From Planctomycetaceae bacterium (GTDB lineage: Bacteria; Planctomycetota; Planctomycetia; Planctomycetales; Planctomycetaceae), in NCBI GenBank assembly GCA_041398825.1, contig JAWKTX010000005.1, positions 248,001-312,000 of the forward strand: 64,000 bases of DNA, read 5' to 3'. Numbering within the stretch: the stretch's first letter is position 1; the number at the start of each line of letters is the position of its first letter. The position numbers and the translations under genes were made by a program. Shown here in pieces: positions 25,931 through 33,339 of the stretch. The notes beneath the pieces are model-generated. The model saw only the letters and a program-made list of their open reading frames with translations. It did no database searches and was not told the origin of the DNA.

Positions 25931-26321
25931 ACCGGTAATTTTTGCAATCTTCGGATCAACTGCCGCAGTGATCGGCTGGATCGTCCGCGAGGCAACCGAC
26001 CGCCCAATTCTGCGTCGGCTATGCGGACTATTGTTTACGATTCTGGTTGCAGTCATTGCCACTGTCGTCGTAGGATTAGACATCTCATTTAACAGCTCGA
26101 TTTAATACTCAGGAGAGACCAGGAAGTTCGTCGACGCGCTCGTTACGGCCATTGATCGCGGTCATACTGAACAGGCACATGAAGAACTTCGCAAATTCAA
26201 CGGCGAAGCGATTCAAACATACGAAGGCGGCGCTTTTCTGCGGTGGTCCGCTGCGTTTGGCAATCTCGAAAGAGTTCTGCGAATCCATCGTGAACTGTCC
26301 TTCAGCGGCATTCATCTCTAA
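25930..26321 (+). pseudogene. 5'-truncated membrane protein gene with an internal stop
   Basis: One frame reads VIFAIFGSTAAVIGWIVREA, LLFTILVAVIATVVVGLDIS, a TAA at 26103, then in the same frame YSGETRKFVDALVTAIDRGH, EQAHEELRKFNGEAIQTYEG and FGNLERVLRIHRELSFSGIH to a stop at 26319. This looks like one small protein (two membrane helices, then a helical domain) that has lost its start by fusion with the truncated attC 10 and gained a nonsense codon. Function unknown. Confidence 0.55.
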
Positions 26322-26322
26322 C

Positions 26323-26350
26323 TTTCCGTTGAAAAACCGGGACAGCGACG
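26323..26350. repeat. Dispersed palindromic repeat, partial copy 5 (inverted)
   Basis: TTTCCGTTGAAAAACCGGGA followed by CAGCGACGG is the reverse complement of the right arm of copy 4 (CCGTCGCTGTCCCG...TTTTCAACGG). It lies inside the cassette array directly after the stop of a decayed gene, showing that the chromosomal repeat family has also entered the array. Confidence 0.6.
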
Positions 26351-26375
26351 GTGTTAACAGAGATCAAGTTTCAGA

Positions 26376-26540
26376 TTGGCGATTCTCGTTTCAATTGCCA
26401 CCGCTCAATGGCATCTGATTCCATGGACTTGGCCTAATGAGATCAGTAATGGAGTGCGTTCGGCACTCACTCTGCTGTTCCCAGTTGTGGCATACGTAGT
26501 TACGATTCTTGTTGATCGACGAACCAGGCGTTGAACGCGA
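26376..26540 (+). CDS. Small membrane ORF or gene remnant
   Basis: About 52 codons from a TTG near 26377 to the TGA at about 26538, giving LAILVSIATAQWHLIPWTWP and ALTLLFPVVAYVVTILVDRR, two hydrophobic stretches. There is no ATG, and the stop falls within site 11, as in intact cassettes. Could be a tiny membrane protein or the 3' end of a truncated gene; coordinates of the start are approximate. Confidence 0.3.
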
Positions 26541-26600
26541 GCGGGTGATCGCACCGATTTTGAGGTCACAATCCATCGCGCAGACCGACGTGATGCTGTA
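26517..26600 (+). repeat. attC-like site 11 (degenerate)
   Basis: Left arm CGACGAACCAGGCGTTGAAC and GCGAGCGGG is nearly the same as site 1. The right arm ATCGCGCAGACCGACGTGAT is drifted and the right core is not a clear GTTAT. Confidence 0.5.
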
Positions 26601-26624
26601 AGTTTCTGGCAAGGACCCTGCGCA

Positions 26625-27344
26625 GTGTGTCGCAAATTCTCCATGGCTCTTCTCTTTCAGCTTGGCCTTGTCGCCAACTCTTGCATTGCCCAGCAGTCAA
26701 ATCTCGCTTCATACACATTGACACGTGATCAAATTGTTGCGATTCGAGATCTTTCACGAGATCATGGCACTCTTACGTTTGTGTGGGATTGGAGACCAAA
26801 TGATCCGTGGAACTGGCATGACGAGTCACAGCCTGAGCCTTCGCCGACCGAAGGAATCCTATACGGATTTGACGGTGATTCGTTCTACACGACTGAACAC
26901 ACGCTGAAAGCCCTGGCAGCCTTTCCGGAAACATCACATGTGAACCTGGCTTACTGCTTTCGGTGCTCGGACAAGGGCATCGAGCATCTGAAAGAGCTGA
27001 AGTCACTCAGAACACTTGTTCTGTACCGCAACGCTGCTCGCTATTCCGGAACCTTCCCTTTTCCGGTCCAGAAGCCAGAAGAGATCAAGCAACTCATTAC
27101 AGATCAAGCGATTGAGCACATTGCTGCCTTTCCTTCGTTGGAGGCTCTGCATCTGGGCGACAATCAGTTTTCAGAGGCAGCAATTCTTCGGCTTGGTTCA
27201 CTGAAAACTCTAAAGCTCTTGTCGCTGGATGATTCGCAAATCTCTGCCAATGGCCTCACAGAGCTGAAGGCGTCACTTCCCGACTGCACGATCGAAATTT
27301 GGGGTGGCCGCAAGGCAGCCAATGCAAACAGCACACGAAGATAG
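26625..27344 (+). CDS. Cassette-encoded secreted leucine-rich-repeat-like protein
   Basis: 239 residues from a GTG at 26625, with AAGGA about ten bases upstream; ATG at 26643 is an alternative. A signal peptide (MALLFQLGLVANSCIAQQ) is followed by a stretch with DFYTTEHTL-like leader and then three to four LRR-type units: LKALAAFPETSHVNLAYCFR, GIEHLKELKSLRTLVLYRN, AIEHIAAFPSLEALHLGDNQ, LGSLKTLKLLSLDDSQISAN. This is the ribonuclease-inhibitor-like repeat seen in many planctomycete proteins. The binding partner is unknown; export is inferred. Confidence 0.7.
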   Translation: MCRKFSMALLFQLGLVANSCIAQQSNLASYTLTRDQIVAIRDLSRDHGTLTFVWDWRPNDPWNWHDESQPEPSPTEGILYGFDGDSFYTTEHTLKALAAFPETSHVNLAYCFRCSDKGIEHLKELKSLRTLVLYRNAARYSGTFPFPVQKPEEIKQLITDQAIEHIAAFPSLEALHLGDNQFSEAAILRLGSLKTLKLLSLDDSQISANGLTELKASLPDCTIEIWGGRKAANANSTRR

Positions 27345-27435
27345 CATAGCAAGGCGATGCGAGCCGAGTTGCGGTGGTGCGTTTTCACACGAGACCTGGT
27401 CACTTGCCGGAACCGGGTGAGCGCGTACGTGAAGC
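27341..27435 (+). repeat. attC-like site 12
   Basis: CATAGCAAGGCGATGCGAGC on the left, CGAGTTGCGGTGGTGCG in the middle, CGGAACCGGGTGAGCGCG on the right, ending GTACGTG. Clearly related to site 5 but with eroded core ends. Confidence 0.65.
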
Positions 27436-27475
27436 TGCAACCATGACGAGAGGACTGCGCTAACGGGAACTTCTG

Positions 27476-27700
27476 ATGCAATCAGACGAAACATCGCGGA
27501 ATACAGACAGATCGGTCTCTCCGTATTCACCGCCATCTGAATCTTCTTCAACTACCACGGGTACCGGCCCCGAGTCGACTTCGCTGTTCCACGATCGCGT
27601 ACGCATTGTGTGGGCCATACTTTGTGGCGTGAGCATTGTCGTACTTCTCTTCTACCGTTCCGCCCCGGGCATGGCCCCGACATGGTCGGCAGAGAGATGA
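27476..27700 (+). CDS. Cassette-encoded small membrane ORF A
   Basis: 74 residues from the ATG at 27476: a Ser/Thr-rich polar head (VSPYSPPSESSSTTTGTG), then one membrane helix VWAILCGVSIVVLLFY. Its TGA at 27698 overlaps an ATG (ATGA) of a second membrane ORF. Either the two are translationally coupled, or they are one gene split by a frameshift near 27665-27695. No family recognised. Confidence 0.45.
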   Translation: MQSDETSRNTDRSVSPYSPPSESSSTTTGTGPESTSLFHDRVRIVWAILCGVSIVVLLFYRSAPGMAPTWSAER

Positions 27701-27855
27701 CGGCATTTCTGTCTCCGCTTTTACTCGCGTTGTTTGTTTCGTTCATCTATCTCGTCCCAACCGCCGCCGGCCATTCCCGGGGCAAACTTCTTCTCTACAC
27801 TGTAATGTTGATGGTCGCAGAGTTGTTCCTTTACGGTACCGTTCTAATGCCGTGA
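27697..27855 (+). CDS. Cassette-encoded small membrane ORF B
   Basis: 52 residues from the ATG that overlaps the stop of ORF A (an earlier in-frame ATG is at 27682). Two membrane helices: FLSPLLLALFVSFIYLVPTA and LLLYTVMLMVAELFLYGTVL. It continues the hydrophobic character of ORF A, which makes a frameshifted single gene plausible. Confidence 0.45.
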   Translation: MTAFLSPLLLALFVSFIYLVPTAAGHSRGKLLLYTVMLMVAELFLYGTVLMP

Positions 27856-27875
27856 TTTTTCGGCAGGTACATCGC

Positions 27876-27967
27876 AGGATAAGGAAACGGTGCACGGGAA
27901 TTGTGCACCAACCACAATTCTCAATTGAAAGCCGTCCGTCACAATCCTGTGACCGTGGTCGCTCGCC
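27876..27967 (+). repeat. attC-like site 13
   Basis: GGATAAGGAAACGGTGCACG on the left, arms GGAATTGTGCACC and CACAATCCTGTGACC, right end GTGGTCGCTCGCC. Over 60 bases resemble site 8; the right core has lost GTTAT. Confidence 0.75.
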
Positions 27968-27982
27968 ATGTGAGAATACGCA

Positions 27983-28216
27983 ATGTTCAAGATTGATGGC
28001 ACTGATTCCAGGGTCGCCCGGAAGAAGTCGCGTTTCAGACTCCGTGTTGCCAAGGATGGCTCTGGGAAGATCAACACAGACATCTATGGCGACAAAACGT
28101 GCATGAGGCAGATGCCGACAGACGAACGGCGCTCGATTGCCAGTTGTCTCTTGTCACTTTGCCCACACCCGCGTAAGGACCACGCTAACCGGGTTAGCGT
28201 GGTCCTTTGCGGTTAA
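27983..28216 (+). CDS. Short basic ORF ending in a perfect inverted repeat, doubtful
   Basis: 77 codons from the ATG at 27983: FKIDGTDSRVARKKSRFRLR and INTDIYGDKTCMRQMPTDER. The last ~12 codons are encoded by a perfect hairpin (28175-28207), which suggests that either the ORF is spurious or the hairpin is a terminator or inserted element. No family recognised. Confidence 0.3.
   Translation: MFKIDGTDSRVARKKSRFRLRVAKDGSGKINTDIYGDKTCMRQMPTDERRSIASCLLSLCPHPRKDHANRVSVVLCG
28175..28207. terminator. Strong perfect hairpin, terminator or recombination remnant
   Basis: AAGGACCACGCTAACC is followed, after one base, by its exact complement GGTTAGCGTGGTCCTT. Realistically this is a 14-bp stem with loop CCGGG. 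Only three T follow on the plus strand (CCTTTGC). It is not an attC of the type seen elsewhere in the array. A terminator is the simplest reading. Confidence 0.5.
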
Positions 28217-28234
28217 TCTTCACATGGAGTTGGT

Positions 28235-28730
28235 GTGGGCACTCATATTGACGTCCTGTTCCCGCCTCGCTCTTACATGACTGCTGCAAGTCTTGCCGAA
28301 CTATTGACGCAGACGTTTTCGGCAACTGCGTCGTCGTAACTGACAATCAAAGAACACGCATGGTATTCGATCGAACTCGACCCCCGACACCTAATGACCA
28401 TCCCTACTGATTCTGGTGAGCCGGCGTGTATTGAGGCCGGTGGGCCGTATGGATTCGACGTCAACCTGTATGATCAAGTCTGTTTCCCTGGGCTTGCTGA
28501 ACGATTCCGGCGGCTGCATGCTTCGGATTCGCCACTATCTGGTCCGTTGCAGAATGTAGTTCGCTCCGTTGTTGTCGCGCTAACTGGTCTGCTTCTTTCG
28601 CCTGCGTTGCCGGTGGCATGGGCGATTACGATCGAACGCTGGATTTGGCATACTATGACGTTGCTTGTTTTACCGATGTCTGCAATCCACTTGCGACAAA
28701 ACTCAGCGACCGGCGAATTCGTGGTCTGAC
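28235..28730 (+). pseudogene. Multiply frameshifted gene of unknown family
   Basis: Four frames together spell one protein in order: GTHIDVLFPPRSYMTAASLA (from a GTG at 28235), FGNCVVVTDNQRTRMVFDRT, SGEPACIEAGGPYGFDVNLY with FPGLAERFRRLHASDS, and YDRTLDLAYYDVACFTDVCN. The pieces run on from each other with few gaps, so this is a once intact gene of about 160-170 codons with at least three frameshifts. I do not recognise a named family. It is the most decayed cassette in the array. Confidence 0.5.
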
Positions 28731-28767
28731 CTGCACGTCCATCGCTGGCTTTTGCACGCACAAGAGA

Positions 28768-28860
28768 CGGCGAACCGAGCGTTGGACGCGGAGCCGCCGA
28801 TCAAGCGTTTTTCACATGGTTGACTGGTTTGTGGCGGCCCGATCAACGCCGCCGTTCTGA
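28768..28860 (+). repeat. attC-like site 14
   Basis: GGCGAACCGAGCGTTGGACG on the left, arms GGAGCCGCCGATCAAGCG and GTGGCGGCCCGATCAACG, right end CCGCCGTTCTGAGG. Left core drifted from ATAAC to CGAAC. Confidence 0.75.
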
Positions 28861-28881
28861 GGCTAAGAAGGCTCGCAACTG

Positions 28882-29403
28882 GTGGCAAGTATTTCACCGC
28901 TACACGTCCTGATCGCGATCGCAGTGTCCATCACCATCGTCGTGCCGCCAATGGGACACATAATGATGATCATTCCATGGATAATGATTGTTGCCATCGC
29001 GTCAAAACGAGAATCGAAACGCGGTCGCGGGGGGATCACTATTGCAACCTACATTGTTGTGACTTCGTTCGTCATCGTTGCGGCAGTGCTTGCACCGGTA
29101 AAAACAACGGAGCGTGTGCTTGAGAATCCATTGGTCTTACCAGGTACAGAATTGACCCTGGCTGAAATGGACCGGGAGGCCGACTTCGAGAGCACGCAAT
29201 GGCTGCCACGATACATTTACGTTGTCACAACCTCGGAGAATGCTGACAAACAGATTCGGTTTCGGACGACCGACATCACCCTTCGTGAATTTGTTGATAC
29301 AATCGAATCGCAATCCGATCTTCGCCATCGCTTCATGCATTGCGGCAACGGATCGTCAATCCTATTCGGTGGCGACTGTTGCTTTGGATTGCGACTGCGG
29401 TGA
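28882..29403 (+). CDS. Cassette-encoded membrane protein, unknown
   Basis: 173 residues from a GTG at 28882. Three membrane helices in the first 75 residues (LHVLIAIAVSITIVVPPMGH, MMIIPWIMIVAIAS, ITIATYIVVTSFVIVAAVLA) precede a ~100-residue exported or cytoplasmic domain (TELTLAEMDREADFESTQWL, IRFRTTDITLREFVDTIESQ) that ends in a Cys/Gly-rich tail (CGNGSSILFGGDCCFG). No family recognised. Confidence 0.6.
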   Translation: MASISPLHVLIAIAVSITIVVPPMGHIMMIIPWIMIVAIASKRESKRGRGGITIATYIVVTSFVIVAAVLAPVKTTERVLENPLVLPGTELTLAEMDREADFESTQWLPRYIYVVTTSENADKQIRFRTTDITLREFVDTIESQSDLRHRFMHCGNGSSILFGGDCCFGLRLR

Positions 29404-29410
29404 ATAAGCT

Positions 29411-29500
29411 TCAGAACAGAAAATGCACCCGAGCTCCCGATCGTGCGTTTCCTGAATGTAAAGTCTCCTGGCGGCAATCGGGCGGTTTTAGACGTTTACT
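29411..29500 (+). repeat. attC-like site 15
   Basis: CAGAACAGAAAATGCACCCG on the left, arms GAGCTCCCGATCG and GGCGGCAATCGGGCGG, right end TTTAGACGTTTACT, sharing TTTAGACGTT with site 3. Confidence 0.75.
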
Positions 29501-29522
29501 ACCAAAGACAAGTGTAAATTCT

Positions 29523-30170
29523 GTGGCTCGTACGAATCTTGTCTATCCGAAGATGCCCGGCAGCGGTGATGCACCGCCTGGCAACTGCATTGCATTCGAG
29601 AAGTACGATGGCACCAACATCCATTGGGTCTGGGACGCTACGCTCGGTTGGTATGCATTTGGCACACGTCGAGATCGGTTCGACCTTGATGATCAGGGAA
29701 TCGCAGCATTTAACTCAGCGCATCCGGGCCTCGAGGAATGCTCGCAGGTCTTCCTCGGTGCCTTTGCGGAACAACTGTCTTCAGTTCTGTCCGGTCTTGA
29801 ATACTACGGCTCAAACGAACTGATCGTCTTCACAGAGTTCCTTGGTGACCACTCTTTTGCAGGCAGGCACCTGTCGACTGACGCGAAGCGTCTGGTGATC
29901 ATTGACGTGCAAACTGCGCACGGTCTTCTTTCGCCAGCCCAGTTCGTACAGGATCTGGCTACTCTCCCGATTGCACGGACGGTCTATCGCGGTAAGCTAA
30001 CCGGCAAATTTGCGGACGATGTCCGGGACGGCCGATTTGGCGTTGCTGAAGGAGTGGTTTGCAAGGGTGAGTCCGACGGAAAGGTCTGGATGGCAAAGAT
30101 CAAGACCAATGCATACATGCAGCGTCTGAAGGAAGCGTTTGCGGATAAGTGGGAAGACTATTGGGAGTAG
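29523..30170 (+). CDS. Cassette-encoded Rnl2-like RNA ligase
   Basis: 215 residues from a GTG at 29523; the frame is open upstream through site 15. Nucleotidyltransferase motifs appear in order: motif I EKYDGTN with the AMP-accepting Lys27, FGTRRDRF (motif III-like), ELIVFTEFLGDHSFAG (IIIa), EGVVCKG (IV), and VWMAKIKT (V). The chain ends with ADKWEDYWE. It is a minimal RNA ligase of the T4 Rnl2 / PF09414 type, which joins 3'-OH and 5'-phosphate RNA ends using ATP. It is next to kptA and in the same array as a cyclic-phosphate-processing receiver-like remnant. Confidence 0.85.
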   Translation: MARTNLVYPKMPGSGDAPPGNCIAFEKYDGTNIHWVWDATLGWYAFGTRRDRFDLDDQGIAAFNSAHPGLEECSQVFLGAFAEQLSSVLSGLEYYGSNELIVFTEFLGDHSFAGRHLSTDAKRLVIIDVQTAHGLLSPAQFVQDLATLPIARTVYRGKLTGKFADDVRDGRFGVAEGVVCKGESDGKVWMAKIKTNAYMQRLKEAFADKWEDYWE

Positions 30171-30312
30171 CGGACTAAGCGTTGAACCGGAGTGTGGCTG
30201 ACTTCCGGTTTCGAAATTGGTGCCGGGATTCAGTTGCACCCGCAGAACACAGCTGTTGTATTCCAAATCTGATGTCGCACCCAATTCGCGATTACAGGTC
30301 TTCGCGTTATCC
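30171..30312 (+). repeat. Possible composite or degenerate attC at the right edge of the array
   Basis: GACTAAGCGTTGAACCGGAG directly after the RNA ligase stop resembles the left arms of sites 11 and 14. A right-end-like GGTCTTCGCGTTATCC follows only at about 30298-30312, giving a 142-base span, longer than the others. It may be two fused half sites or a divergent attC. Internal AACCGGA/TTCCGGTT pairing is visible. Confidence 0.35.
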
Positions 30313-30337
30313 TGAATGCGAGCCAGTCCCGTACGTA

Positions 30338-30363
30338 CTCCGGGATTCGTACCGTTCCCGGAG
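30338..30363. promoter_or_regulatory. Inverted repeat upstream of kptA
   Basis: CTCCGGGA and TCCCGGAG, perfect 8-bp arms ten bases apart, about 90 bases before the kptA start. Could be an operator or a weak terminator; no T-run follows. Confidence 0.35.
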
Positions 30364-30453
30364 CACTCGGGTTGGTTTTCCTGAGATCAAAACCTTCCGT
30401 TTTTGCCCGTTGAGGGCAAGCGTTGCCCAGAGTCGAAGCAGGCGAGAATCGCG

Positions 30454-30993
30454 ATGTCCTCAGATACAGAGATCAGCAAGTTCCTCAGCTATGCCCTCCG
30501 GCACGCGCCCGGCAAGGTTGGTATCGAGCTCGACTCCGGAGGCTGGACAGAACTCAACACCTTGCTCGCCAGACTGCACGCAAACGGCCTGAACTGCGAC
30601 GAAGCCCGCATTCGCAGGGTCGTCGACGAGAGCCCCAAGAAACGATTTGCCATCTCCGAAGACGGATCGAAGATTCGTGCAAACCAGGGGCACTCAATCA
30701 ATGTCGAACTTGGACTCGAACCCCTTGCGCCCCCTTCAGTGCTGTATCATGGGACCGCACTTACCTCACTACCTGCCATCAGGGTCGATGGTCTGAAGCG
30801 AATGAAGCGACACCATGTCCACCTGTCCTCGGACAAGGCAACTGCATTGGCAGTTGGACAACGCCACGGAAAACCCGGCATTTTGTCGATCGATGCTCAG
30901 GGCATGTACGCTCGTGGCTACGAGTTTTTCTGTTCCGAGAATGGTGTCTGGCTGACGGCTTTGGTTCCGGTGGAGTTCATCGTCTTTCCGTAG
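30454..30993 (+). CDS. kptA: RNA 2'-phosphotransferase KptA/Tpt1
   Basis: 179 residues from the ATG at 30454; the frame extends to 30403 but homology begins here. Family motifs in order: ISKFLSYALRHAPGKVGIEL (RH pair), RRVVDESPKKRFAISEDGSK, IRANQGHSINV, LYHGTALTSLPAIRVDGLKR, HVHLSSDKATALAVGQRHGK. Tpt1/KptA removes a 2'-phosphate from RNA using NAD+, releasing nicotinamide and ADP-ribose 1'',2''-cyclic phosphate. It follows the RNA ligase gene at the array's right end; whether it is a cassette or the flanking chromosomal gene is unclear, because no attC follows it. Confidence 0.93.
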   Translation: MSSDTEISKFLSYALRHAPGKVGIELDSGGWTELNTLLARLHANGLNCDEARIRRVVDESPKKRFAISEDGSKIRANQGHSINVELGLEPLAPPSVLYHGTALTSLPAIRVDGLKRMKRHHVHLSSDKATALAVGQRHGKPGILSIDAQGMYARGYEFFCSENGVWLTALVPVEFIVFP

Positions 30994-31206
30994 ATCCGGG
31001 TTTCAATCGTCGCGTGTGACGATGTCGCGTGCTGCGATGTCTTGTGATTCTTGCCGTGTGTTATGAGATGAGTTTGGCCGGGGGGTGAGTCGGTTTGTTT
31101 GAATTACTGGATAGCATGTTCTTCCGGACCGCGGGTCTCGCAGGTTCCGAAACCAATATCGATCGCCGCGGCGCGGTGATCGGTCGCGTTGTGCAGGATC
31201 AGTAAG

Positions 31207-31509
31207 GTGACTAACGACATCGAGCCGTTGCGGCCTCAATCGCTCGTTGATGCCGCTTTCTGCCGGCCAGGCATGTACACTTGTCATGGGACGATTGCGG
31301 AAGTGTTTGCATTTCTTGAAGGCTATTACAGTGGATTGTGCGCCCATTCGGCGAAGAATATTCTGCCGACGCGGGTTTTGAATTCCGATTGTCTGGTGGC
31401 CGCCCGGTCTGGGTTGTCGCTATTCGATCAGCACGACATCGTTGTCATTTGTCAAATTCACTCACATCAGCCGGAGGATTTTCATCATGGACCCGGAACA
31501 CGTCTGTGA
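31207..31509 (+). CDS. Small unknown protein (RPGMY-type)
   Basis: 100 residues from a GTG at 31207 (TTG at 31189 is possible). The conserved-looking core is LVDAAFCRPGMYTCHGTIAE VFAFLEGYYSG; planctomycete genomes contain many small proteins with a similar RPxMY...LxGYxxG pattern of unknown role. The last 23 bases overlap the next gene. A frameshift around 31340 cannot be excluded, because another frame there also looks protein-like. Confidence 0.45.
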   Translation: MTNDIEPLRPQSLVDAAFCRPGMYTCHGTIAEVFAFLEGYYSGLCAHSAKNILPTRVLNSDCLVAARSGLSLFDQHDIVVICQIHSHQPEDFHHGPGTRL

Positions 31510-31768
31510 AGTCTACATCCTGTACTTGATAGGCAGGCTGGACGGTACAACAGAGAAACGCTTTATGTCGACGCTTCAGGCAATGAATGCACCGTATGCT
31601 TCCATTGACGAATTCATGCAGGAATACGAGAGGGAAGAGTCGATATATGTCGATCTGATCGAATGGGTCAAGGCGGAGTGGGCCAACGCCCTGAAAGAGA
31701 ACCCGGAGACGAACGCCAAACAGTTTGCGAAGGACAAGGTACCGGACTTCTTGTCCAGCCTTTCATAG
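31487..31768 (+). CDS. Small acidic helical protein, unknown
   Basis: 93 residues from the ATG at 31487, with a strong GGAGG at 31473-31477. All helical and soluble: CEVYILYLIGRLDGTTEKRF, IDEFMQEYEREESIYVDLIE, WANALKENPETNAKQFAKDK. The overlap with the preceding gene suggests co-translation. No family recognised. Confidence 0.65.
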   Translation: MDPEHVCEVYILYLIGRLDGTTEKRFMSTLQAMNAPYASIDEFMQEYEREESIYVDLIEWVKAEWANALKENPETNAKQFAKDKVPDFLSSLS

Positions 31769-31945
31769 AGAGAGAACAGCGATCTGATGTACTGCCTGCA
31801 GACGCTGGATGTTCGAGCTGAGTTTCGTGTCATCGCAACATGGATCCGTGTTGATTAGAATTGCCTGACCACGCCCGGGAAATTCCGTGGGATTCTTCGG
31901 CCGTTCACGGACCCGATTGCCACTTTATCCGACAGGTTTGAAATC

Positions 31946-33283
31946 GTGCAGAGACTTCTGATTGGTGTGAGTGTTGTCGCAGTATGGCTGGCGGGCGCAA
32001 TATGCAATTCCGCATTTGCAGAGAAACCCAACATCATTGTCATCATGGTGGATGATTTTGGTTTTGAATGCGTCACGGCAAATGGTGGCGAATCTTATCA
32101 AACGCCCCACATTGATCAGCTGGCGTCAACCGGGATGCGATTTGAACATTGCCATGTTCAGCCTCTGTGCACTCCGACACGGGTGCAGTTGATGACGGGC
32201 ATTTACAATGTCCGCAATTATATTGAATTTGGTCTGCTTGATCCTAAGGCCACAACGTTCGGGCATCTGTTGAAGAAGCAGGGCTACGCAACAGCAATTG
32301 CAGGCAAATGGCAACTGGGTCTTCAGGCCGATCTGCCGCAGCACTTTGGATTTGATGAATCGTGCCTATGGCAGTTAACCCGTCGACCACCTCGTTATGC
32401 CAATCCGGGACTGGAATACAACGGCGTCGAGAAAGATTTTGCAAAGGGCGAGTATGGTCCTGCGCTGGTGAACGATTTTGCTTTGTCGTTCATTGAGCGA
32501 CACCGGTCCGAACCGTTCTTCCTGTATTATCCCATGATTCTGACCCACGACCCCTTTCAACCCACCCCTGACAGCCCGGACTGGGATCCTGCGACAACCG
32601 GTGAAAAAGCAAAGCGCAGTGTGAAGAACTTTGCGTGGATGACTCAGTACATGGACAAGATGGTTGGTCGGGTCGTCGCCAAACTGGAAGAGTTCAAGCT
32701 GCGTGAGAACACGCTGATCCTGTTTCTCGGCGATAACGGAACGCAGGTGACAGTGACCAGCCAGTTTCGCGGCCAGCCTTATCAGGGGGGTAAGGGGCAG
32801 GGCAACGCGCAGGGTACGCATGTGCCCTTGATCGTCAATTGGCCTGGTCATGTACCGGCGGGTCAGGAGAATTTTGATCTGATTGGCAGCGTTGATTTTC
32901 TGCCGACCATTTGTGAGGCGGCGGGCGTTACTGTTCCTGCTGAACTGGCGATCGATGGAATCAGCTTTCTACCTCAGTGCCTGGGAAAACCGAGCACACC
33001 TCGACAGATTCATTATTGCTGGTACGCCCGTGATGGCGGTGCCGAAGCCAAAGTGGAGTTTGCGATGACACGGGAAATGAAACTGCATCGCGACGGCCGA
33101 CTGTTTGATCTGACCAGCGATCCGCTGGAATCTCAGCCACTGTCATCGGACCAGCTCACATCTGCTCAAAGGGAGGCTCGAATCCAACTTTCTGCAGAAC
33201 TGGAGAGATTTCGGGAGGCGCGTCCCGCCCATCTTGCCAAACGGAATCGTTCAGAAAAGTCAGCAAAGAAAAAACGACAATAA
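31946..33283 (+). CDS. Secreted sulfatase (formylglycine-type arylsulfatase family)
   Basis: 445 residues from a GTG at 31946. Signal peptide LLIGVSVVAVWLAGAICNSAFA; then KPNIIVIMVDDFGFE with the metal-binding Asp pair, and LCTPTRVQLMTG, the CxPxR motif whose Cys is converted to formylglycine. IAGKWQLG and LILFLGDNGTQ are further family sites. Planctomycetes encode dozens of such enzymes for sulfated polysaccharides. The substrate cannot be told. The C-terminal 20 residues are a basic tail (RNRSEKSAKKKRQ). Confidence 0.93.
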   Translation: MQRLLIGVSVVAVWLAGAICNSAFAEKPNIIVIMVDDFGFECVTANGGESYQTPHIDQLASTGMRFEHCHVQPLCTPTRVQLMTGIYNVRNYIEFGLLDPKATTFGHLLKKQGYATAIAGKWQLGLQADLPQHFGFDESCLWQLTRRPPRYANPGLEYNGVEKDFAKGEYGPALVNDFALSFIERHRSEPFFLYYPMILTHDPFQPTPDSPDWDPATTGEKAKRSVKNFAWMTQYMDKMVGRVVAKLEEFKLRENTLILFLGDNGTQVTVTSQFRGQPYQGGKGQGNAQGTHVPLIVNWPGHVPAGQENFDLIGSVDFLPTICEAAGVTVPAELAIDGISFLPQCLGKPSTPRQIHYCWYARDGGAEAKVEFAMTREMKLHRDGRLFDLTSDPLESQPLSSDQLTSAQREARIQLSAELERFREARPAHLAKRNRSEKSAKKKRQ

Positions 33284-33339
33284 TCGAGCGGGTAAAGTCG
33301 TATCATTTCCGCAGAACGACGTTGCATCCCGGCAGCTGT

